From the NCBI GenBank assembly GCA_900539165.1, contig UQAZ01000002.1, positions 69,012 through 133,011 on the forward strand: a stretch of DNA of 64,000 nucleotides, written 5' to 3'. The notes under the pieces are model-generated. The model did no database searches. It saw nothing but the letters and a program-made list of their open reading frames with translations, and was not told the origin of the DNA. How positions within the stretch are numbered: the first letter of the stretch is position 1; every line of letters starts with the position of its first letter. The translations under genes and the position numbers were made by a program. The stretch is from an uncultured Oscillospiraceae bacterium (lineage in GTDB: Bacteria; Bacillota; Clostridia; Oscillospirales; Acutalibacteraceae). Positions 1 through 8,760 of this stretch are shown here, one piece after another.

Positions 1-2464
1 ACCAATTATGATGGCAAACCTCAAAACGAGCCTGCTGCCACGATGTATTGGTATGGGTATCACGCTCTATATAGCCTGCGCTTATATCGCAAAGGGCTTT
101 ACGAGTAAGAACATTACACGCAAACTCTGCCTTTGCAAGTCTGTGTTTTTCGTGCCAATCAACATTATTTTCCACCTCAATGCCCCTGCTCCTCTTAAAG
201 AAGCGAACGAACATAGTCCAGGTGGATTTTTCTGTTTTAAGCACAGTCTTGAGTTCTAAGCATTCATTATCCGCACGACTGAAATCAAGCGGAGACGACA
301 CGGTGATTTCTGCCTGTTTATCCTTATAATTAGGCAAAATATCCCACGCATCATAATTACCCGGCTTATCAACATAGAGTTTAAGCTTATTAAACTCGCC
401 CTTAGCCCAATCACGGCAAAGTTCCTTATCAAACAAACAGGCAAAGGAGCCGTCGGGATTAAGCTCTGCTCTATAATACGGAGTTTCGACCACGCCGTCG
501 GCAAAGCTGTACCAGTCGCACTCGCCTTTTGAAGCTCTGAGTCTTTTTGATTCAAGGGCGGGAATATTAGGACAAATCCAATTACCCTTTTTACCGAAAC
601 GCACCGAGCTTCCGTTTTTGGAAGGAACAAAGGTAAGCGAGGTTCTGTCAAAATTAAGAGTATTAAAATAGAAATCACCTGTGCCGATAAGGCTGTCGAG
701 CTGTGATTCTATATATTCATAATCCTTAACAGCATCCTCATATACGGGATGAATATGCGAGCCGGGGATAATATCGTGAAACTGATTAACCAAAAATCTT
801 TTATAAAGTTCCGTGATTTTATCCTGATTATTTTCATTTTTCATCACACCGAGCATTTCTGCGGTGCGGAATTTATATTCAAGGCGTCTGTTTATCTTTT
901 TAAGTTCAGCCTTTGTAGTGAATGTGCCACGGTGCATTTCGAGATAAAGTTCACCGTCCCAAACCTGAAGATTTTTATTATTCTTTAGGTTTTTCTCCAA
1001 AAATTCGGCAGCGCCCATATGCTCACATTTCGGCATAACGGAGAGCTTTTCAAAGCGGTGCATAAGCTCAATCATTTCGTCGGTGCAGCCTGAGCCGCCG
1101 TCACCGTAGCCAAACATATTCATAGTTTGACCGCCTAAATCCTTATCTATGTACGCTTCCCAATTTTCCTGAATTTGAGACGGAGCATTCCAAGTGATAA
1201 AATGAGTGGGCGGAACGCAGGCAAGAAGCTCGCTTCCGTCAATACCTCGCCAAATGAAGTTATTATGCGGAAAACGATTTGTGTCATTCCATGTTGACAT
1301 CTTATTAGATACGAAATAATCCACACCGCACTTTTTGAAAATCTGCGGCAAAATCCAACTATTACCGAAAACATCGGGAAGCCAAGCATTATTTACGAAA
1401 GAGCCGAACATTCTCTTATAAGTCATCTGACCGTAAAGGCATTGACGAATGAGGCTTTCGGCAGACGGAATGTTACAGTCAGGTTCTACATACATAGCTC
1501 CGACAGGTTCAAACTGACCGTTCTTAACCTTTTGCTGAAGTTCGCTGAAAACATCGGGATAGTATTTTTCCAATGTTTCATAAATATACGGTTGAGTATG
1601 GGTATACTTAAAGTCAGAGTACCTATCCATAAGGCGAAGCTGAATTAACACGGTACGCAAATTCTTTTGAACAGCGTGAATTCTGCGCCAATAGTAGGCT
1701 ATATCAAGATGAGAATGGGCAATAAAAGCGACATCACCGCTACCCTTATATGTATCGTTTGCATAAATTACTTCGTCCACATATTTCTTTGCATCAGCCA
1801 AGCCGTCAAGGTCGTCGGATTCAAAGTCGATAAGAGACATCGCCTTATCAAGCTCACGATTAAGAAAAGCTCTGTAATCCTCATTAAAAAGCTCTGATTT
1901 TGCCACATCCAAAAGAAGTTCAAAGTCCCACACAAGCTCCTGCACGCTGTGATTAACGGTGCAAAGATAAGCGCCCTCAAAAATTTGGCGGCAGCCTCTT
2001 ACGCGCAGGCTTTCGGGATTACGCTCATCATCGGGTTTTGAGCGATTATAACCCATCATTTCGATATGAAGCGTATCTGCGGTATCAACATACGGCGACA
2101 AAAGCATACGCTCTCTGTTTGGGTCAACTCCGCCGACATATTTACCGTTAATCTTAACACAGATTTCAGCGGCGGTTTTCAGCGACAGCCAAAGTTCCTT
2201 ATCTCTAAGCTCGGCAGGCACGTCAACATCAGCCTTAATGAATGCCGTGCCGTCGGGAGTAAAATACATATCTCCCCTATTTAGAGGGCGGTAATCGTCG
2301 CTGTAATATTCAAATTCCATTTCGGATACCTGACGGGCATCCCTAATCATTAAATTTTTAATTTCCCATTTTGAGGAATAAATATGCCTTTTAAGCCAGC
2401 CAAAGCGTAAGTCTGTCCATTCTTCGGGACGCATTGAGCGTCTGACAACCTTAATATGAGCCAT
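1..2464 (-). CDS. alpha-mannosidase, GH38 family (3' end beyond window)
   Basis: Retaining alpha-mannosidase, expected to release alpha-linked mannose from N-glycan-type substrates. About 821 codons are visible; the C-terminus lies left of the window, and the family usually has about 1000 residues. The zinc-site motif HSHLD is at residues 250-254. The catalytic block NNAWLPDVFGNSW places the predicted nucleophile at Asp364. Near the left edge HTNTSWQQARFEVCHHNW matches the family's conserved C-terminal block. No signal peptide is seen, so it is probably intracellular. The ATG at 2464 follows the stop of the NifU-like gene by 12 bp and has a GGAG ribosome site. It is the last visible gene of a pgcA - NifU-like - mannosidase operon. 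Family assignment is firm; exact linkage specificity is inference. Confidence 0.93.
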   Translation of the reverse strand, partial: MAHIKVVRRSMRPEEWTDLRFGWLKRHIYSSKWEIKNLMIRDARQVSEMEFEYYSDDYRPLNRGDMYFTPDGTAFIKADVDVPAELRDKELWLSLKTAAEICVKINGKYVGGVDPNRERMLLSPYVDTADTLHIEMMGYNRSKPDDERNPESLRVRGCRQIFEGAYLCTVNHSVQELVWDFELLLDVAKSELFNEDYRAFLNRELDKAMSLIDFESDDLDGLADAKKYVDEVIYANDTYKGSGDVAFIAHSHLDIAYYWRRIHAVQKNLRTVLIQLRLMDRYSDFKYTHTQPYIYETLEKYYPDVFSELQQKVKNGQFEPVGAMYVEPDCNIPSAESLIRQCLYGQMTYKRMFGSFVNNAWLPDVFGNSWILPQIFKKCGVDYFVSNKMSTWNDTNRFPHNNFIWRGIDGSELLACVPPTHFITWNAPSQIQENWEAYIDKDLGGQTMNMFGYGDGGSGCTDEMIELMHRFEKLSVMPKCEHMGAAEFLEKNLKNNKNLQVWDGELYLEMHRGTFTTKAELKKINRRLEYKFRTAEMLGVMKNENNQDKITELYKRFLVNQFHDIIPGSHIHPVYEDAVKDYEYIESQLDSLIGTGDFYFNTLNFDRTSLTFVPSKNGSSVRFGKKGNWICPNIPALESKRLRASKGECDWYSFADGVVETPYYRAELNPDGSFACLFDKELCRDWAKGEFNKLKLYVDKPGNYDAWDILPNYKDKQAEITVSSPLDFSRADNECLELKTVLKTEKSTWTMFVRFFKRSRGIEVENNVDWHEKHRLAKAEFACNVLTRKALCDISAGYIERDTHTNTSWQQARFEVCHHNW

Positions 2465-2476
2465 CGTTTTTTCTCC

Positions 2477-2719
2477 TTAAATATCCTGAAAATACGGTTT
2501 CTTGCGAATAGGATTAACTGTCAAAGATTTATGACAATCATTTTTAATTTGCTCCTCAATCCAAGCAACGCACCTATCCAAAATCAAGCATTTTGAACAT
2601 TCGCCACGAAAAATCAGGCTAAGCTCATTCCCGTCAAGCGAGGAAAACTCTACCCATCCCCCGTCACCTTGAATTTTAGGTTGTAAAACATTTTCTACAT
2701 AGGTTTTAATATCATTCAT
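2477..2719 (-). CDS. NifU-like C-terminal domain protein
   Basis: Small protein (80 residues) resembling the stand-alone NifU C-terminal (Nfu-type) domain, which carries or transfers Fe-S clusters. The hallmark stretch PKIQGDGGWVEF is followed by a CxxC motif (ECSKC). A GTG at 2731 overlaps the pgcA stop, but the ATG at 2719 is preferred because a GAGG lies six bases before it. It sits between phosphoglucomutase and the GH38 mannosidase with almost no spacing, so it is co-transcribed with sugar genes. A role in Fe-S delivery is inferred from the family; its link to sugar metabolism is unexplained. Confidence 0.75.
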   Translation of the reverse strand: MNDIKTYVENVLQPKIQGDGGWVEFSSLDGNELSLIFRGECSKCLILDRCVAWIEEQIKNDCHKSLTVNPIRKKPYFQDI

Positions 2720-2727
2720 ACTAAGCC

Positions 2728-4377
2728 TCACGCATTAATTACAGAAGAAATAATATTCCTCAAGGCATCAAGACGAGTTTTCGCCTGAGCCTTGTTTTCA
2801 TCAACGATTGAATAGTAAACCTTTATCTTTGGCTCGGTGCCACTTGGTCTGACAGCCATCCAAGAGCCGTCGGTAAAAATATACTTTAGCACATTTTCTT
2901 TTGGCAAATCGCCTACACCGACAGAATAATCAATAACTCTCTCGACTCCGTCAAAAGCATTGTTCCCCTTTGCACGAAATTCGCTCATAAGGCGAGAAAT
3001 CTTTTCAGCACCGTCTTTACCCTTTAGGACAAAGGAATCGAGGTAATCGAGATAATAACCGTATTCATCATAAATTTCGTTAATTCCGTCAACAAGCGTC
3101 TTGCCCTGATTTTTATACCAAGCTGCCATTTCGCAAATAAGCAGAGAGGAAACAACTGCATCCTTATCACGAGTATGAGTGCCGATAAGATAACCGTAGC
3201 TTTCCTCATAGCCGATAACAAATTCCTGCTCGCCTGTTCTTTCGTACTTATTAATCTTATCGCCGATATACTTAAAGCCTGTAAGCGTTTCATCGACACG
3301 CAAGCCGTATTTTCTTCCTATATTTGCACCCAAATCCGATGTTACGATAGTCTTAACAAGTGTAGATTTAGAATTAAGGCTGTCCTTTCTCATAGTCAAG
3401 ACAAAATTAACAAGCAACGCACCCGTTTGATTTCCCGTGAGTAAAATATATTCACCGTTTTTATCTCTGACAGCAACACCCACTCTGTCGCAATCGGGGT
3501 CTGTGCCGAGTACAATATCCGCATTTTTCTTTTTAGCAATCTCTATGCCCAAAGTAAGAGCCTGTCTGTCCTCGGGATTAGGCGATTTAACCGTCGGGAA
3601 ATTACCGTCAGGGTCTTCCTGCTCCTTTACAACATAAACAATCTTACCCTCAAGTACCTTTCTGACAGGGACATTACCCGTGCCGTGAAGCGGAGTATAT
3701 ACAATTTTAAGCTCGCTGTGGTTATCATAGACGGACTGAGTTTTTACAGCCTTGATGAATTCTTCAAAAAGTTCCTCGTAAACCCCAACAATCATTCCGT
3801 TTTTAATATATTCTTCTACATTCAACACGCCGTCATAAATCTTTGAGTAATCGTCTACGGCTTCGATATATGACATTGCTTCTTTTGCGTCATCGGTACA
3901 AAGCTGGCAACCTGTATTATCATAAACCTTATATCCGTTATATTCCTTTGGATTATGAGACGCCGTAATCATAACGCCTGCATTACAATGCAAATATCTC
4001 GTTGCAAAGGAAAGCATAGGAACAGGAACTTTTTGAAGATAAGCAAAAACTTTAATGCCTTGAGAAGCAAACACTCTTGCAGCATCCCACTCAAAGCCGT
4101 CAGAATTAAGCCTTGTATCGCAAGCAATAGCAACGCTTATCTCGCCGTCGTATTTATTTTTCAAATATTTTGCAAGCCCGAGGGTTGCCTTACCCACGGT
4201 GTACTCATTCATACGATTTGTACCTGCACCCATAATGCCACGCAAGCCGCCTGTTCCGAATGCCAAATCCTTATAAAATCTATCCTCAATTTCCTTTTCG
4301 TCAGTTAGAGACGAAAGTTCATTTCGTGTGTTTTCGTCAAAAGTCAGCCAATGGCTGTATTTTTCATTTACTGTCAT
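2728..4377 (-). CDS. pgcA: phosphoglucomutase/phosphomannomutase
   Basis: Alpha-D-phosphohexomutase, interconverting hexose-1-phosphate and hexose-6-phosphate. It has 549 residues, typical of the long PgcA/PGM2-like subgroup. The phosphoserine loop TASHNPKEYNGYK has Ser140. The Mg-binding loop DPDCDRVG is at 293-300. The sugar-binding loop GYEESYGYL and the C-terminal phosphate loop RPSGTEPKIK are present. An upstream in-frame ATG exists, but the ATG at 4377 has a clean GGAGG six bases before it. First gene of the operon with the NifU-like protein and mannosidase. Glucose versus mannose preference cannot be read from sequence; the downstream mannosidase makes mannose plausible. Confidence 0.92.
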   Translation of the reverse strand: MTVNEKYSHWLTFDENTRNELSSLTDEKEIEDRFYKDLAFGTGGLRGIMGAGTNRMNEYTVGKATLGLAKYLKNKYDGEISVAIACDTRLNSDGFEWDAARVFASQGIKVFAYLQKVPVPMLSFATRYLHCNAGVMITASHNPKEYNGYKVYDNTGCQLCTDDAKEAMSYIEAVDDYSKIYDGVLNVEEYIKNGMIVGVYEELFEEFIKAVKTQSVYDNHSELKIVYTPLHGTGNVPVRKVLEGKIVYVVKEQEDPDGNFPTVKSPNPEDRQALTLGIEIAKKKNADIVLGTDPDCDRVGVAVRDKNGEYILLTGNQTGALLVNFVLTMRKDSLNSKSTLVKTIVTSDLGANIGRKYGLRVDETLTGFKYIGDKINKYERTGEQEFVIGYEESYGYLIGTHTRDKDAVVSSLLICEMAAWYKNQGKTLVDGINEIYDEYGYYLDYLDSFVLKGKDGAEKISRLMSEFRAKGNNAFDGVERVIDYSVGVGDLPKENVLKYIFTDGSWMAVRPSGTEPKIKVYYSIVDENKAQAKTRLDALRNIISSVINA

Positions 4378-4412
4378 ACCGCACCTCCGAGAAATATATT
4401 TCATTATATAAC

Positions 4413-4440
4413 AAAAGAGGTGAAAAAATCCACCTCTTTT
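4413..4440 (-). terminator. rho-independent terminator after the sugar symporter gene
   Basis: Perfect 10-bp inverted repeat (AAAAGAGGTG / CACCTCTTTT) around an 8-base loop in the gap between the symporter stop (4465) and the pgcA start (4377). The minus-strand stem ends in a T-rich arm. Confidence 0.75.
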
Positions 4441-4464
4441 ACTTAAAAATTATATTTTTTTCAA

Positions 4465-7023
4465 TTATTTCTTAGAAGCTTTCTTAGCAGCCTTTTCTGC
4501 CTTGCGGCGTTCAAGCTCTGCCTTTTCTTCCTCAACAAGTCTTGCTTCCTCTTCAGCCTCTTTTGCTTCAGTTATGGCAACATTTTCCTTAGCCTGCTCA
4601 TAGAGAGCCTCGATTTCGTCGAAGTGCTTGAAGTTTTCATTCTGATTAAGAAGCTTCTTAGCGTCAACATAAGGCTTAGCTGCACGGTTAAACTGTGCGT
4701 GCTTATCCATTTCGTCCTTAGAAAGCTTACGAACCTGCTTACGCTCCTCGCTGTACTTCTTAATCTCTGCCTTGAGTCTCTTGTACTCTTCGGTGTCTTT
4801 GTCCTTCTTAGCGATGTGGCTAAGCTTTGCAAGCTCTGCAATCTTATCGTCAAGCTCGTCCTCTTGATTAAAGTACTGCTCGATTGTGTCGAAGCTAAGT
4901 TCCTCAAATGTATTTGTTGAGCCAAAGAACTTGATATATGACTTAACAGCAGAAATCTGTGATTTAGCAAGCTCGATATAGAACTTTCTGATTTCCTTTT
5001 CTTCCTCTGTATGGTTAGGCATAGCCTTTGACTTAGCAAGCTGAGCCTTTGCCTCATCGAGAGAAGTGTTCTTAATTCCGTCAAGACCTGCCTCAAAAAT
5101 CTTTGTGTAAGCCTCAAGCTTATGCTTACCTAAGTTAGAATCGAACTTATTAAGCTCGTCAACAACAAACTTTGAAACTTCGATTTCTTCGTTATATTCG
5201 AGAGCCTCTCTGTAAGCCTTTTTAGCTTCCTTGCGTTCCTTCTTGTCGGAAACGTTTTTATACATAGCCTTGCTTACTTCTTTAGGAGTAGCAACAGCCA
5301 TTTCTTTAGCATTATTAACAAGGTCAATCATCTCTACGATGTCCTTGTCCTTCATAGCGTTATTACCGTAGTCCTCGAATACTGCACGAACCTTGAGTAC
5401 ACGAACATAAGACTTTTGCTTCTTCTCTGTCAAGTCATAGAAGAAGAACGGAATAACATTAAGAGTAGCACCGAGAGCTGCAACAAGTACCAATACCTTG
5501 AGCAACGGAAGCAAGATTCCGTTTACATCATAAAGAGCAGATGAAGCATTGGTAAAGTTATTCTGACCGTTTGCAAGCTGGTCGGTAAGCATCTGGGAAA
5601 TTGTCTGATTTGAACCCGGGAGCATTCTTGACATCAAAGCCGGGTTGCTTGTAACCTCAGCGGCTCTTGCAGCTGTCATACCGTACTTCTCCTGAAGTGC
5701 AGGAAGAACACCTGCTGTGATAAGAGTGATAACGCTGCCGATAGCTGCCACAGCGGCAAACATACCGTCGATACGCTCGCCTGTCTTATACTGCTGATAG
5801 TCACGAATATCTGCCTGAATAGACGGGTTAAGAATATGAGCAAATGCACCGACGATACCGTTAAGGTAAAGACAAGCAAGAACTGCCCAAATTACATAGT
5901 TTTTAATGTTTCCGGCTTCGTTGGCAGAACCCATAAAGAACGGATACATACAAAGAATAAATGCGATGTTAAAGAGGTTTGTAACAATCTGTACCTTTTT
6001 CTTACCCCATTTTCTGATACAGAACGGAGCAAGAAGCATACCCCAAAGGGAAGCGTTACCGTATACGGTAGTAATGATAGCGTATGTACCCTGTGAGCAA
6101 GCACCGCCATAGTTACAAATCCAATAAAGAATATTAGAATAGGCTGTTTCAAGGAAGCCGATCCAAGAAGCAAGAGAAATAATCCAGAAATACTTATTCT
6201 TAGCTACTTCTCTGAGCGCGTCTGTAAACTTAATTTGAATAACGTGAGTCTTTGCCTGAATAATCTTCTCCTGTGTATTTGCATAAACGATAAATACAAG
6301 CAATGAGCCGATTACACCGATAACAGGGAATGCAATTCTGTAAACCTTAATATCGGTTTGGTTAGTGTGAAGTAAACCTGCAATAATAGGAATAATGAGG
6401 TTATACACTGTTGGGCCGAAAGAATAAACAACGCTCTTGATAGAAGCAACATCGGCACGCTCCTGTGAGTTAGGAGAAAGTACATGGATAAGATTTTCGT
6501 AAGCGTCATAGAAGAAGTTATAGAAGAACTGAAGTGCGATATTAAATGCAAGAATTACTACGCACTTAGCAACATACTGAGCTTCTCTGCCGAAAATCTG
6601 TCCGTCGCCAACGATGAGATGAAGCTTATCGTACGGGAACCATACCATCGTTACAAAAATAACGGCACAAGGAATACCCATCCTTAAAAGATACGGTCTG
6701 TACTTACCTGCTTTATTTCGGGTGTTATCGACAATGTTTGCACGAACACCTGTAAGCGGGATACCCGAAAGAATTGCGATAACATACAAAATGTACATAT
6801 CTGTGAGACCGATACCAATAGTACCGGACAAGAATACGTTTGTTGCACCCAAGATACAAGGGTAACTCATACAAACGATTAAATAAGCGCCTATACCGCC
6901 AAAAGCGTATGAGGCAATTTCCTTAAAGGACATATATCTGCCCTTTGCCGGCTTTTTCCAATAGTACTTAACATTATTAATTAATGTTGAAGCCTTTTCG
7001 GAAAGCCCTGATTTTTCAGCCAT
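4465..7023 (-). CDS. GPH-family sugar:cation symporter with long C-terminal cytosolic tail
   Basis: Major-facilitator-type transporter of the glycoside-pentoside-hexuronide (MFS_2) family, probably importing sugars or oligosaccharides with Na+ or H+. The first ~530 of 852 residues contain about 12 hydrophobic helices, with the family-like stretch NIVDNTRNKAGKYRPYLLR near residue 97. Residues ~540-852 form a highly charged Lys/Glu/Ala-rich helical tail ending in EEEARLVEEEKAELERRKAE, a likely coiled coil. Ordinary family members are about 450-500 residues, so the tail is unusual. The ATG at 7023 has an AAGGAGT site; an upstream in-frame start adds 14 implausible residues. Flanked by glycosidase genes, so a host-glycan sugar is the likely substrate (inference). 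Confidence 0.85.
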   Translation of the reverse strand: MAEKSGLSEKASTLINNVKYYWKKPAKGRYMSFKEIASYAFGGIGAYLIVCMSYPCILGATNVFLSGTIGIGLTDMYILYVIAILSGIPLTGVRANIVDNTRNKAGKYRPYLLRMGIPCAVIFVTMVWFPYDKLHLIVGDGQIFGREAQYVAKCVVILAFNIALQFFYNFFYDAYENLIHVLSPNSQERADVASIKSVVYSFGPTVYNLIIPIIAGLLHTNQTDIKVYRIAFPVIGVIGSLLVFIVYANTQEKIIQAKTHVIQIKFTDALREVAKNKYFWIISLASWIGFLETAYSNILYWICNYGGACSQGTYAIITTVYGNASLWGMLLAPFCIRKWGKKKVQIVTNLFNIAFILCMYPFFMGSANEAGNIKNYVIWAVLACLYLNGIVGAFAHILNPSIQADIRDYQQYKTGERIDGMFAAVAAIGSVITLITAGVLPALQEKYGMTAARAAEVTSNPALMSRMLPGSNQTISQMLTDQLANGQNNFTNASSALYDVNGILLPLLKVLVLVAALGATLNVIPFFFYDLTEKKQKSYVRVLKVRAVFEDYGNNAMKDKDIVEMIDLVNNAKEMAVATPKEVSKAMYKNVSDKKERKEAKKAYREALEYNEEIEVSKFVVDELNKFDSNLGKHKLEAYTKIFEAGLDGIKNTSLDEAKAQLAKSKAMPNHTEEEKEIRKFYIELAKSQISAVKSYIKFFGSTNTFEELSFDTIEQYFNQEDELDDKIAELAKLSHIAKKDKDTEEYKRLKAEIKKYSEERKQVRKLSKDEMDKHAQFNRAAKPYVDAKKLLNQNENFKHFDEIEALYEQAKENVAITEAKEAEEEARLVEEEKAELERRKAEKAAKKASKK

Positions 7024-7053
7024 AAAATCTACTCCTTTATAAATGCTTTGATA

Positions 7054-7082
7054 ATCATAACACAAATTGTTATTAATTACAA
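7054..7082 (-). promoter_or_regulatory. promoter for the GPH symporter gene
   Basis: On the minus strand TTGTAA (7082-7077) and TATGAT (7059-7054) are separated by 17 bp and lie about 30 bp before the start codon at 7023. Vegetative sigma-type promoter. Confidence 0.65.
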
Positions 7083-7184
7083 GAAAATTAGCAAAAATTA
7101 CAAGATTTTATATCATTTGACATATCAATGTAATTTTTGCCGTTAAAATTCCCGATTTTGCACAGGCAAGAGTCGGGACAGAAC

Positions 7185-7222
7185 AAAGCTGATTTCACAA
7201 GAAATGCGAAACCAGCCTTTTA
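7185..7222 (-). terminator. possible terminator after the fucosidase gene
   Basis: 9-bp imperfect inverted repeat (GCTGGTTTC / GAAATCAGC with one G-T pair) just past the GH29 stop codon. The T-run following on the minus strand is short, so terminator strength is uncertain. Confidence 0.4.
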
Positions 7223-7237
7223 TTTAATTACATTTTA

Positions 7238-8617
7238 TCAGCCGTAGAAGCCGATTGATTTGATATGAGGATTTGAACGGCTCTGACGAATTACAAACAC
7301 AGCGCCTGTGTAAGTACCTCTGAGTTTAACAATCTTCTTAGCTCCGATAACAGTACCGGAATAAACTTTTTTGTATCTTCCGCTTGCCTTTTTAAGGTAA
7401 AGGTCAAACTTTTCAACTCTCTGAGACTTACTGATGTCCTCTTGAACAATGAAGTATTTAAGCTTTGACGGATTTGCAAACTTAAATTCAAGGTATCCCT
7501 GATCATCCTTCAGTTCGCCGAACGATTGCTCGATAATCGGATTTGCTGTAATTGATTCAATCTGCTGACCGAGCGCCTTGAGCCTTGACACATCCTTAGA
7601 GCAGATAACGCCCTTATCTGTTGGCGGAACATTAAGGAGCAATGTGCAGTTATTGCCGACCGACTTCAAGTAAATATTGAAAAGCTTTCTTACGCTCTTA
7701 ACTGTTTTATCGTCTTTTTTATGATAAAACCAACCCTTACGGATAGAAACATCGACCTCAGCAGGATACCAAGCAAGATAAGCATTTTTCTCAAGTACAT
7801 TACGAGAACCCAAATCCTCATCCATAGTATCAACCTTTTGGAGTCTGCCTGCGTCGCCCTCTGAGGACTGACTGTTTTTCTCGGTGGATTCACATTCCCT
7901 GAGAGATGCCGGAACGACGCTGTATTCATTTTTACGAGCCTTACCCGCCTCATTGCCTACCCAGCGAATATCCTCACCGCAGATAGCGATATTTGCATTT
8001 GGCTGAAGCCTATGAATAGTCTCATAATATCTTTTCCAATCATATGTAAAGGCTTTTGCGTTAGCTCCTTTTGCACCGTCGAACCAAACCTCGAAAATCT
8101 TGCCGTAGTTTGTTAAAAGTTCGGTAAGTTGATTAACGAAATAATCATTATACTCCGGCGTTGCGTAACACGGCTCGTGCATATCCCACGGAGAAAGATA
8201 AACGCCGAAATCAATATCGTTTACATAGCAGGCATCGGAAACAGCCTTAACAATATCGGTATGAAGTTTAGTATTCATAACATTAAAATCGGTATACTTA
8301 GTATCCCAGAGACAGAAACCGTCGTGATGCTTACATGTAAGAATAACGCCCGTAACACCTGCCGCTTTAACAGCCTTAACCCACTGCTCGGGATTAATCT
8401 TTGTAATATCGAAATCCTTAACAGTTTCGGTTGCTGCACCCCACTCACGGTCGTTAGCGGTATTCATGCCGAAATGGAAGAATGCGTAAAATGGTTTTTC
8501 CTGAAGGGTGAGTTGATGTTCGTTAGGCACAATAGAGATATATCTCTGTACCTCCGCATCATTAAGAGGAAAACCGTTATTATCGGTTGTCCAATTCTTT
8601 TCAAGTTTCATTCTCAT
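7238..8617 (-). CDS. alpha-L-fucosidase, GH29 family
   Basis: Retaining alpha-L-fucosidase removing fucose from glycans. It has 459 residues. The GH29 core shows AFFHFGMNTANDREWG near residue 45, TCKHHDGFCLW at 94-104, GVYLSPWD at 138-145, and the nucleophile motif EVWFDGAKG with predicted nucleophile Asp180. The C-terminal ~100 residues look like a beta-rich accessory domain. No signal peptide is seen, so it should be cytoplasmic and act on imported oligosaccharides. The ATG at 8617 follows an AGGTG site. It has its own promoter and lies upstream of the GPH symporter on the same strand, consistent with a fucosylated-glycan locus. Confidence 0.92.
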   Translation of the reverse strand: MRMKLEKNWTTDNNGFPLNDAEVQRYISIVPNEHQLTLQEKPFYAFFHFGMNTANDREWGAATETVKDFDITKINPEQWVKAVKAAGVTGVILTCKHHDGFCLWDTKYTDFNVMNTKLHTDIVKAVSDACYVNDIDFGVYLSPWDMHEPCYATPEYNDYFVNQLTELLTNYGKIFEVWFDGAKGANAKAFTYDWKRYYETIHRLQPNANIAICGEDIRWVGNEAGKARKNEYSVVPASLRECESTEKNSQSSEGDAGRLQKVDTMDEDLGSRNVLEKNAYLAWYPAEVDVSIRKGWFYHKKDDKTVKSVRKLFNIYLKSVGNNCTLLLNVPPTDKGVICSKDVSRLKALGQQIESITANPIIEQSFGELKDDQGYLEFKFANPSKLKYFIVQEDISKSQRVEKFDLYLKKASGRYKKVYSGTVIGAKKIVKLRGTYTGAVFVIRQSRSNPHIKSIGFYG

Positions 8618-8656
8618 AAAAATTCACCTGTGTTCCTTATGACAAATTATGATATG

Positions 8657-8685
8657 ATAATACCATATATTTGAAATTTAATCAA
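8657..8685 (-). promoter_or_regulatory. promoter for the GH29 fucosidase gene
   Basis: Minus-strand TTGATT (8685-8680), 17-bp spacer, TATTAT (8662-8657), about 40 bp before the start codon. It abuts the T-run of the groEL terminator. Confidence 0.65.
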
Positions 8686-8721
8686 CAAAAAAATACCCTC
8701 GCCATAATCTGACGAGGGTAT
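8686..8721 (-). terminator. rho-independent terminator of groES-groEL
   Basis: Minus-strand 9-bp perfect stem ATACCCTCG / CGAGGGTAT followed by seven T. It lies about 40 bp past the groEL stop codon. Confidence 0.9.
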
Positions 8722-8760
8722 CTGCATTTATTCAGAGTAAAAATCTACTGATTATCTATA

